NCBI GenBank assembly: GCA_902470065.1
Contig: CABRFA010000015.1
Location: 1-23,342 of the forward strand
From: an uncultured Collinsella sp.
GTDB taxonomy: Bacteria; Actinomycetota; Coriobacteriia; Coriobacteriales; Coriobacteriaceae
Direction of reading: 5' to 3'
DNA length: 23,342 bases
The translations under genes and the position numbers were made by a program. Below, piece by piece: positions 17,940-23,342 of the stretch (positions are counted from its first letter, which is position 1; every line of letters begins with the position of its first letter). The notes under the pieces were generated by a model, which was not told the DNA's origin, made no database searches, and saw nothing but the letters and a program-made list of their open reading frames with translations.

Positions 17940-18797
17940 CTACGGACGCTCGATCGGCTGGGTCAGGCAGTGCGGGCCGCCGCCGGCGTGCAGGATCTGG
18001 TCGAGCGGCACGTCGATGACCTCGATGCCCAGAGCGCGCATCTTGTCGTTGATGTGCTTGTTCTTCTCGATGGCAACGACCTTGTTGTTGCCGATGCACT
18101 GGACGTTGCAGCCGTGCTTGTACATATCCTCACTGGCGACGGGGATGAGCTCGAAGCCGCGGCGCTTGAGCATCTGCAGGAAGTTATAGGGCAGCTGGTC
18201 AATGCAAGCGAGCGCAACTTGGGGAGCGACGATGTTAAAGATCATGTCAAGGTGCAGGTTGTCGGGCGGGCAGGGAACGCCGACGACGGTATAGCCAAAC
18301 TTCTCGAGCTGATGGCGGAGGCTGGCGACTCCCTGTTCATCGGTACGATCGACCATGCCCCAGGCGAGCGTATGCTCATCGATCATCCAGAAGTCGCCGC
18401 CCTCCATGCAACCTGCGTTAACGCGGGCGACGATGGGGACACCCATCTCCTTAAGCTTTGCCTCATAGGACTGGGCCTCGATCTGGCGGACCGGATGACG
18501 GAAGTGGCCCATGACGGCGCCTTCCTTGATCATGCAACCATAGTCGCGGGCAAAGGTCATGACCTCGTACTTGGGGTTGGCCTCGACCTCGACGACCTCG
18601 ATGCCGTTATCCTTGTAGGCGTCAACGAGCATCTGCCATTCCTTGACCATGATGTCGTTCTGTTCGGTATCGCCCTTCTTCATCCATTCGGAGGTGATGA
18701 CGTTGATGCCGTTGAAGGTGTAGTACTTCGGCGAGCACATCATGACCTTTTTGAGCGGATTGGTGGCGTTGGAGACGTAGATTTTCTCTTCAGACAT
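17940..18797 (-). CDS. Short arginine-deiminase-family (guanidino-group-modifying) hydrolase
   Basis: The protein belongs to the pentein/amidinotransferase fold that attacks guanidino groups through a cysteine. Catalytic features are Asp85 in FARDYG, Glu132 in MEGGD, His182 and Asp184 in NLHLD, and Cys277 in GGGPHCLT. The FRHPVRQ segment (99-105) also follows the family. At 285 residues it is much shorter than classical ArcA (over 400 residues) and closer to DDAH-like or single-domain dihydrolase enzymes. The expected reaction is conversion of a guanidino compound to its ureido product plus ammonia. Arginine to citrulline is the simplest reading, but operon partners leave an arginine analogue open. 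The start has AAGGAA. It follows the carrier gene in the operon with a hairpin between. Confidence 0.85.
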   Translation of the reverse strand: MSEEKIYVSNATNPLKKVMMCSPKYYTFNGINVITSEWMKKGDTEQNDIMVKEWQMLVDAYKDNGIEVVEVEANPKYEVMTFARDYGCMIKEGAVMGHFRHPVRQIEAQSYEAKLKEMGVPIVARVNAGCMEGGDFWMIDEHTLAWGMVDRTDEQGVASLRHQLEKFGYTVVGVPCPPDNLHLDMIFNIVAPQVALACIDQLPYNFLQMLKRRGFELIPVASEDMYKHGCNVQCIGNNKVVAIEKNKHINDKMRALGIEVIDVPLDQILHAGGGPHCLTQPIERP

Positions 18798-18840
18798 GGC
18801 AGGTTCCTTTCTTTAAGACCTACATACCTTAGGTGGAATG

Positions 18841-18879
18841 CGCGCGGCGGGAAAAACGGAGGGGCTTGCCCGCCGCGCG
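18841..18879 (-). other. Intercistronic hairpin, carrier/deiminase junction
   Basis: CGCGCGGCGGG (18841-18851) pairs perfectly with CCCGCCGCGCG (18869-18879) across 17 bases. There is no T run after it on the - strand, so stabilisation of the carrier mRNA 3' end or a processing site is more likely than termination. Confidence 0.6.
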
Positions 18880-18909
18880 AGGATTCCCGCGGGGGAGTAG
18901 CGCCTAGAC

Positions 18910-20427
18910 CTAGAGCATCACGAGGACGCAGAGGAAGGCGCAGCAGGCGGCGAACAGGACGGCGACGATGGGGGCGATCTTCTTGACCCAGTCGCCGTAG
19001 CTCATGTGCGCCGCGGCCGTGCACGTCATGACGACGATGGAGCACGGGGTGATCATCTTGGCCAGGCCGAGCGCCATGAGGTAGATGATGACCATGATGT
19101 AGACGTCGACGCCGGCGAAGGTGGACAGCGTGCCCATGATGCCCATGGTGGCGGCGGCGAGGCCGGTGGAGCTGGGGATCAGGCAGGCGATGAGGAAGTA
19201 GCAGACCAGGGCGACGACGACGAAGGCGAAGGGCGGCAGGGAGGCCAGCGCGTTCTCGCACATGTTGAGGATGGACGGGGTGATCTGGCCGTTGTCCATG
19301 ACGACCTGGATGCCGCGTGCCAGCGGCACGACGAAGGCGGTGGAGACCAGGCCGGAGGCGCCCTTGAGAATCGTATCGATGATAGTGTCGGCATCATAGT
19401 GCATGACTACGCCGATGAGGATGACCATGATCAGGGTGATCATCGAGAGCTCGGGGAAATACCAGTTTCCGAAGGCGGTGATGTCGGTGCCCAGGACGTT
19501 GCGCAGGCCCGGGGTTGCGGCGACCCATGCGACGAAGTCCTCGAAGAACGTCCACTCGGGGTTGAGGGAGGTCCAGGGGGTCAGACCGACGATCATAAAG
19601 ACGAAGGTAAGTACGAACAGTGCGAGCGCGCCCTTCTGGCGACCGGTGAGGGTGAGGTCCTCGTCGTCGGCGGCGGGGAACTCCTTGAGGTCCTGCTCGC
19701 GCCGGAAGAACTGGACGGACTTCTCGGGATGCGCCTTGATCTTGTCGGCGTAGCGGCAGATCAGGAGGATGACGAGGCCGGTGAAGATGACGAACATCGC
19801 GATGCGGGGAATCATGCCCTCGCCAGGGGAGATGCCGGCGATACCCGATGCGATGCCCGTGGAGAACGGGTTAATGATCGACGAGAGGCAGCCGATCTGG
19901 GTGCCGAGGACGACGATCATGATCGCGGTGACCGTATCGAGGCCGAGGGCCAGGATGACGGGCACGAACATCAGGAAGTAGACGATGCCTTCCTCATAGG
20001 CGCCTTCGAGCGTACCGAAGAACGCCATCAGGATAACGAGGATGGCGATCAGCGCATGCATGTTGTTCTGATTGGCGATAGTGATGCGCTTGATGGCCGT
20101 CTTGAGCGCGCAGGTGCGATCCATCATCTCGAGTAAGCTGCCGAACAGCATGATGGTGAGGGAGATCGAAATGGCGCCGGAGACCGTGCCACCGCCGAGC
20201 ATGCCGGTGATGGGGGCCATGAAGATGTCCCAGAGGCCCTGGGGGTTGCTCTCGACCACGTGGTAGGTGCCGGCGATGGCGTCGCCGCCCTCGGAGAGCT
20301 CGTAGGCTCCGCCGGGGACGAACCAGGTCAGGAGGGCGATGAAGGCGATGACGGCGAACAGGATCACATAGGTGTTCGGCATCTGGAATTTCTTCCTCGC
20401 CGGCTTTTCCTTGATTTCTTCAGCCAT
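18910..20427 (-). CDS. YfcC-family membrane carrier (copy 1), operon transporter
   Basis: This is a polytopic inner-membrane carrier of the YfcC/ArcD-like family, 505 residues, with a short charged N-terminus and a first membrane segment at about 19-37. The paired hallmark motifs are NPFSTG (186-191) and IPSSTG (417-422), and a long hydrophilic loop (about 225-265) lies between the halves. Homologues in arc operons exchange arginine for ornithine without energy cost. Here it lies between the carbamoyltransferase and deiminase genes, so it most likely brings in the deiminase substrate and exports the amino product of the carbamoyltransferase. If the substrate is not arginine, this carrier should share that altered specificity. 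AAGGAAA precedes the start. Confidence 0.9.
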   Translation of the reverse strand: MAEEIKEKPARKKFQMPNTYVILFAVIAFIALLTWFVPGGAYELSEGGDAIAGTYHVVESNPQGLWDIFMAPITGMLGGGTVSGAISISLTIMLFGSLLEMMDRTCALKTAIKRITIANQNNMHALIAILVILMAFFGTLEGAYEEGIVYFLMFVPVILALGLDTVTAIMIVVLGTQIGCLSSIINPFSTGIASGIAGISPGEGMIPRIAMFVIFTGLVILLICRYADKIKAHPEKSVQFFRREQDLKEFPAADDEDLTLTGRQKGALALFVLTFVFMIVGLTPWTSLNPEWTFFEDFVAWVAATPGLRNVLGTDITAFGNWYFPELSMITLIMVILIGVVMHYDADTIIDTILKGASGLVSTAFVVPLARGIQVVMDNGQITPSILNMCENALASLPPFAFVVVALVCYFLIACLIPSSTGLAAATMGIMGTLSTFAGVDVYIMVIIYLMALGLAKMITPCSIVVMTCTAAAHMSYGDWVKKIAPIVAVLFAACCAFLCVLVML

Positions 20428-20448
20428 GGTGTATTTCCTTACGTGAGG

Positions 20449-20478
20449 CGCCGCGGCCCGGAGGGGCGGGCCGCGGCG
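20449..20478 (-). other. Intercistronic hairpin, carbamoyltransferase/carrier junction
   Basis: CGCCGCGGCCC (20449-20459) pairs perfectly with GGGCCGCGGCG (20468-20478) across eight bases. It lies in the 72-base gap between the carbamoyltransferase stop and the carrier start and has no T run. Confidence 0.6.
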
Positions 20479-20499
20479 TGCGGTCGGTCCGTGGCGCGG

Positions 20500-21522
20500 T
20501 TAGACGCGCGGGATGTAGAGGTTGCCGAGGGTCGCGGCCATGATGGCCTTGATGGTGTGCATGCGGTTCTCGGCCTCCTCGAAGCAGCGGGAGTGCTCGC
20601 TGTAGATCACGTCGTCGGTGCACTCCATGGCCTCGATGCCGTGCTCCTCCTTGATCTTGGCGGCGTACTCGGTCTCGGCGTTGTGGAAGGCCGGGAGGCA
20701 GTGCAGGAAGATCCAGTCGGGGTTCTCGATGTGGGAGACGAGCTCGGCGTTGACCTGGAACGGGGACATCAGGCGGACGCGCTCGGCGAACTGGGACTCC
20801 TCGCCCATGGCCGCCCAGACGTTGGTGTAGACGGCGTCGGCGCCGCGGACGGCGTCCACGGGGTCGTTGGTGACGCGGATGGTCGCGCCGGACTCGGCGG
20901 CGAACTTCTGCGCGAGGGCGACGATCTCGGGGTCGGGCTCGAGCTCCTTGGGGGTGGCGTTGACGTAGTTCACACCGAGGATGGCGGAGGTGATCATCAG
21001 GGAGTTCTGGACGTTGTTGCGACCCTGGCCGCAGTAGGCGAGCGTGAGGCCCTCGAGCCTGCCGAAGTGCTCCTTGATGGTCATGAAGTCGGCGAGCATC
21101 TGCGTGGGGTGCTCGCGGTCAGTGAGGCCGTTCCAGACGGGCACGCCGGAGTGCTCGGCGAGCTGCTCGACGTGCTCCTGCTTGAAGCCGCGGAACTCGA
21201 TGGCGTCGAACATGGAGCCGAGCACCTTGGCGGTGTCGAGGACCGTCTCCTTCTTGCCCAGCTGGATGTCGCCCTTGCCCAGGTACTCGGGGTGGGCGCC
21301 CAGGTCGATGCAGGCGGTGGTGAAGGCTGCGCGGGTGCGGGTGGAGGTCTTCTCGAAGAGCAGCGCGACGTTCTTGCCCTCGAGGTAGCGGTGCGGGACG
21401 TTCTGCTTCTTGAGGTCCTTGAGGTGCTCGGCGAAGCCGATGAGCCACATGAGCTCGTCCCTGGTGTAGTCCCTCGTGGAGAGCAGGTGGCGACCCTGGA
21501 AAACCGAATCAGTCATAGTCAT
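20500..21522 (-). CDS. argF: Ornithine carbamoyltransferase family protein (catabolic ArcB-like) with altered ornithine motif
   Basis: Family members transfer a carbamoyl group between carbamoyl phosphate and an amine; in catabolic operons they run backwards, citrulline plus phosphate to ornithine plus carbamoyl phosphate. The 340-residue protein has the carbamoyl phosphate motif STRTR (60-64), HPTQ (138-141) and HCLPAFH (274-280, Cys275). The C-terminal AENRMHTIKA is also standard. The ornithine motif, DVWVSMG in E. coli (Asp231, Ser235, Met236), is here NVWAAMG, with Asn234 and Ala238. The putrescine enzyme's YGLY signature is absent. The start at 21522 has GAAAGGAAAC directly ahead; ATG 21516 is possible. 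It is first in an operon with a carrier, a deiminase-family enzyme and a dehydrogenase. Family membership is sure; ornithine as substrate is doubtful. Confidence 0.92.
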   Translation of the reverse strand: MTMTDSVFQGRHLLSTRDYTRDELMWLIGFAEHLKDLKKQNVPHRYLEGKNVALLFEKTSTRTRAAFTTACIDLGAHPEYLGKGDIQLGKKETVLDTAKVLGSMFDAIEFRGFKQEHVEQLAEHSGVPVWNGLTDREHPTQMLADFMTIKEHFGRLEGLTLAYCGQGRNNVQNSLMITSAILGVNYVNATPKELEPDPEIVALAQKFAAESGATIRVTNDPVDAVRGADAVYTNVWAAMGEESQFAERVRLMSPFQVNAELVSHIENPDWIFLHCLPAFHNAETEYAAKIKEEHGIEAMECTDDVIYSEHSRCFEEAENRMHTIKAIMAATLGNLYIPRV

Positions 21523-21754
21523 GTTTCCTTTCGTCGGTTCTTGCCTACCCCCGACGGACGCCCCGCACGTGGGCCCCTCCAGACAGGTCAGGCGTTTCGT
21601 TCGCCCCGGATGGGGCATCGATACCTGTAGTCGGGCGCCGGTGCAGCGGCACGCCGAAACCATGACTCAAAGTCTAGGAGCACCCAGATGCCGTGTGTTT
21701 GGTACCAACTCAAAGCCTTCCGGGGGTCTATTTGTTATTTTTTACAAATGAATT

Positions 21755-21783
21755 GTTATTCGTGAGCAATTGGCGGCTTGCAA
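21755..21783 (-). promoter_or_regulatory. Candidate promoter of the carbamoyltransferase operon
   Basis: On the - strand TTGCAA (21783-21778) and AATAAC (21760-21755) are 17 bases apart, each matching four of six consensus positions. A second candidate is TTGCTC with TGTAAA slightly downstream. Both lie in the only AT-rich part of the gap. Start of transcription not determinable by eye. Confidence 0.3.
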
Positions 21784-21792
21784 GGCCAATTG
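21767..21792. promoter_or_regulatory. Inverted repeat over the -35 region, possible regulator site
   Basis: CAATTGGC (21767-21774) and GCCAATTG (21785-21792) are perfect inverted arms ten bases apart, and CTTGCAAG (21777-21784) lies between them. The dyad covers the candidate -35 element, where a regulator such as the adjacent PucR-type protein could bind. It could also form part of the terminator of the regulator gene. Confidence 0.4.
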
Positions 21793-21819
21793 TCCGAGCG
21801 TATTCGGAGTTGTTTTGTG

Positions 21820-21844
21820 AAAAATGACGATTCGAGTTAACTCG
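21820..21844 (-). terminator. Weak terminator after the PucR-type gene
   Basis: The palindrome CGAGTTAACTCG (21833-21844) begins three bases after the regulator's stop codon on the - strand, and a run of five Ts follows about eight bases beyond it. The stem is short and the T run distant, so some readthrough into the operon is likely. Confidence 0.3.
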
Positions 21845-21846
21845 CA

Positions 21847-22992
21847 CTATCTGCTGAGGAAAGTGAGGGAAAGGAATACGAGCAGCTCGCGGTCGTGTGA
21901 ATCGCCCATGTCGAGGAGTGCTCGAATACGCCGCAACCGATATCGGACGGTGTTGGGGTGTTGGTGTAGGCGATCGGCGGTGTCGATGATGTCGCCGCTG
22001 CAGTGCACAAAGGCACGTGCCGTTTGGACCAGTTCGGTAGAGTTTTGTGTGTCGTAGCTTTCGATGCGGTGGCGAAAACCTTGCGCGGTGCGCTCGAACA
22101 TGGGGTTGGTCTGCGCTGCATAGGAGAAGGCGCCCATGGACAGATCCGACCACTCAAGTCTGCGCGTTCCGCTCAGATGGGCTTCATTGAGAAGGATTGT
22201 TGCCTGACGAATGGAGATATCTGCCTCGCCGAGGGGCACCAGGTCGCCTATGCCGCAGTAGTTGACGCCAACTCCTCGAATGGCATTTTCTAGGTCACAG
22301 AAGACGCCCTCGTGCTGTTTATCGGTGGCATACGAGACGAAAACGAGCAGCGCATCGTGGTAGCGAAACGCGCATGCGTTTTGGACATCCTCGTGTCGCT
22401 GTCGAAACGAGTCCAGAAAATCGTTGAGGGTGTCTTGAATTGCGTACAGTGAGCAGCGATCATCTTTTTCGGCAGAGATGGCAATGCAGCGCATCGTCGA
22501 TCCGGTAAGGCCCGCCAACTTGTTGATCTCTTGTCTTACTTGGGCTTTTGGCTTTCCCGATAGGAGCGTGTCGACTGCGTCGCTTTTGTCGGATGCGTCG
22601 AGATCGCGCTGCAAGAGGTTGAGCGACTCGAATGCGACGCGCTCATGGTAAGCGCCGGAATAGAGATATACCGGGACGCCCATGCGTACACTTGCTTGGG
22701 CGACTGCATCGGTAAAACATGGCGAGTACACACGTTTAACGGCAATGGCTGCGACACGTCTTTCAATCATGGCAATGAGCGACGCGTCGGATAGGTCGGG
22801 GTCTTCATAGCAAAAACCAAGATTGGTGAGAATGAACTCGCCGGGCATGTATGCGCTGTAGTCGTTGATTGAAGGAGGGCAGTCTAAGATACCAACGTTG
22901 TAGACGCGGTGCTCCCCGGCATCTTCGATGGGTGCGACTAAATCAATCCGCTCGAATGCCGGTAAGGCCAAAATGTCGGCAACGGTAATCAT
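21847..22992 (-). CDS. PucR-family transcriptional regulator
   Basis: The 381-residue protein starts with a PucR N-terminal domain (about 1-120: MITVADILALPAFERIDLVA, then a hydrophobic core around ILTNLGFCY and IAVKRV). A middle region follows, and a C-terminal PucR-type helix-turn-helix lies at about 321-378, with DTADRLHQHPNTVRYRLRRI as recognition segment. Family members respond to small metabolites; the founder controls purine breakdown, and others control proline, GABA or polyamine use. It is codirectional with and directly upstream of the carbamoyltransferase operon, so it probably controls that operon. GGAGG lies six bases before the ATG. The effector cannot be read from sequence. Confidence 0.9.
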   Translation of the reverse strand: MITVADILALPAFERIDLVAPIEDAGEHRVYNVGILDCPPSINDYSAYMPGEFILTNLGFCYEDPDLSDASLIAMIERRVAAIAVKRVYSPCFTDAVAQASVRMGVPVYLYSGAYHERVAFESLNLLQRDLDASDKSDAVDTLLSGKPKAQVRQEINKLAGLTGSTMRCIAISAEKDDRCSLYAIQDTLNDFLDSFRQRHEDVQNACAFRYHDALLVFVSYATDKQHEGVFCDLENAIRGVGVNYCGIGDLVPLGEADISIRQATILLNEAHLSGTRRLEWSDLSMGAFSYAAQTNPMFERTAQGFRHRIESYDTQNSTELVQTARAFVHCSGDIIDTADRLHQHPNTVRYRLRRIRALLDMGDSHDRELLVFLSLTFLSR

Positions 22993-23192
22993 GGATGCCT
23001 CCGAACGACGCCGGGTTGCTTGAACTGCTTTGCGATATACGTGATCTTCTCATTGATACAGCATGAAGACGCGTGTATTGAAATAGTAGACCATTAATGC
23101 CTTACCGCATCGACGGGCAAACAGTTGCTTCGGCGCACGAGCGGGATGATATTAAGCTTTCATTCTGTTTTTGCGGCGAAGGGGAATGGTCG

Positions 23193-23209
23193 TCGCATAC
23201 AGCATGCGA
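23193..23209. promoter_or_regulatory. Inverted repeat in the divergent intergenic region
   Basis: TCGCAT (23193-23198) and ATGCGA (23204-23209) are perfect inverted arms five bases apart, in the gap between the PucR-type gene and the divergent + strand gene. It resembles CGCAT-N4-ATGCG at 16625-16638. Possible operator. Confidence 0.3.
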
Positions 23210-23231
23210 TGCGCCGTTTACCACCGCAGGT

Positions 23232-23258
23232 TTGGCATGACCGTGCGGTGGGCATAAT
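23232..23258 (+). promoter_or_regulatory. Candidate promoter of the partial 3' gene
   Basis: TTGGCA (23232-23237) matches the -35 consensus at five positions and CATAAT (23253-23258) matches the -10 at five. The spacing is 15 bases, shorter than usual, so activity may be weak or need an activator. It lies 33 bases before the start codon. Confidence 0.4.
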
Positions 23259-23290
23259 GGGTGACATCGAATGAAATCGAAAGGATCATT

Positions 23291-23342
23291 ATGCCCGCGC
23301 TCATTACGCATCATCTGTTTGGCGAGGAAAGCATCGACCGTC
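23291..23342 (+). CDS. Start of an unidentified gene, cut by the window edge
   Basis: ATG 23291 has GAAAGGATC ahead of it and opens a frame reading MPALITHHLFGEESIDR to the end of the window. Only 17 residues are visible. The ALITHHLFGE start recalls the first residues of zinc-dependent phospholipase C-like proteins of gut actinobacteria, from memory only. It is divergent from the PucR-type gene. Confidence 0.55.
   Translation, partial: MPALITHHLFGEESIDR

Larger units (their letters stand above)
21523..21846 (-). other. Promoter and long leader of the carbamoyltransferase operon
   Basis: This gap between the PucR-type regulator and the carbamoyltransferase gene holds an AT-rich promoter region (about 21725-21845) and then about 220 bases of GC-rich leader with several possible stems. 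Inverted arms ATTTGT (21730-21735) and ACAAAT (21744-21749) lie just downstream of the likely start of transcription. No intact gene and no known riboswitch was recognised. Confidence 0.45.

Noticed and set aside
20500..21522. Putrescine carbamoyltransferase of an agmatine pathway
   Set aside because: The YGLY signature of that enzyme is absent, the deiminase is too short and different in motif from agmatine deiminase, and the operon has a dehydrogenase not expected there.
17898..21630. Long + strand open frames opposite the deiminase, carrier and carbamoyltransferase genes
   Set aside because: They have the same low-complexity antisense composition as the frame opposite nifJ, while the - strand frames have full catalytic motifs and ribosome binding sites.
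21695..21710. TGGTACC in the carbamoyltransferase leader, as in T-box antiterminators
   Set aside because: It lies near the 5' end of the leader with no specifier stem before it and no terminator directly after, so the T-box layout is not met.

Overview
The window looks like chromosomal DNA from a GC-rich, anaerobic, fermentative actinobacterium of the Coriobacteriia, most like Collinsella. This is judged from the proteins and codon choice; no search was run. It has a complete pyruvate:ferredoxin oxidoreductase, a beta-glucoside PTS operon, arginine-dihydrolase-type fermentation genes, YfcC-type carriers, and many long antisense reading frames caused by strong third-position GC bias. No rRNA, tRNA, CRISPR array or transposase gene was seen.

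Left part (1-7290): nifJ (+) ends in an unusually long hairpin. A convergent AAA ATPase/DUF4143 gene (-) follows, less GC-rich than its neighbours, with a 34-base tandem repeat against its start and a probable gene remnant behind the repeat. After an AT-rich spacer comes arcC, carbamate kinase (+), with its own terminator.

Middle (7290-13575): a LicR/BglG-type regulator, PTS EIIA, EIIB and EIIC, and a GH1 6-phospho-beta-glucosidase form one + strand unit that imports and splits a beta-glucoside such as cellobiose. It is bracketed by two composite repeats that share end sequences but have different cores.

Right part (13573-22992), all on the - strand: a membrane-anchored C39-type protease; a YfcC-family carrier with a structured leader; then an operon, in transcription order, of an ornithine-carbamoyltransferase-family enzyme, a second YfcC carrier, a short arginine-deiminase-family enzyme and a D-2-hydroxyacid dehydrogenase. 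Each junction of this operon holds a perfect GC hairpin. A PucR-type regulator lies just upstream. The last 52 bases start an unidentified + strand gene.

The most interesting system is the - strand operon plus arcC. On paper it is deiminase, carbamoyltransferase and carbamate kinase, which yields ATP from a guanidino compound. However, the carbamoyltransferase has Asn and Ala where ornithine enzymes have the Asp and Ser of the DxxxSMG motif that holds the alpha-amino-acid end of ornithine. The deiminase is far shorter than classical arginine deiminase, and a 2-hydroxyacid dehydrogenase is built into the operon. My inference is that the pathway may use a guanidino acid without the usual alpha-amino group, such as a 2-hydroxy or 2-oxo analogue of arginine. 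This is unproven.
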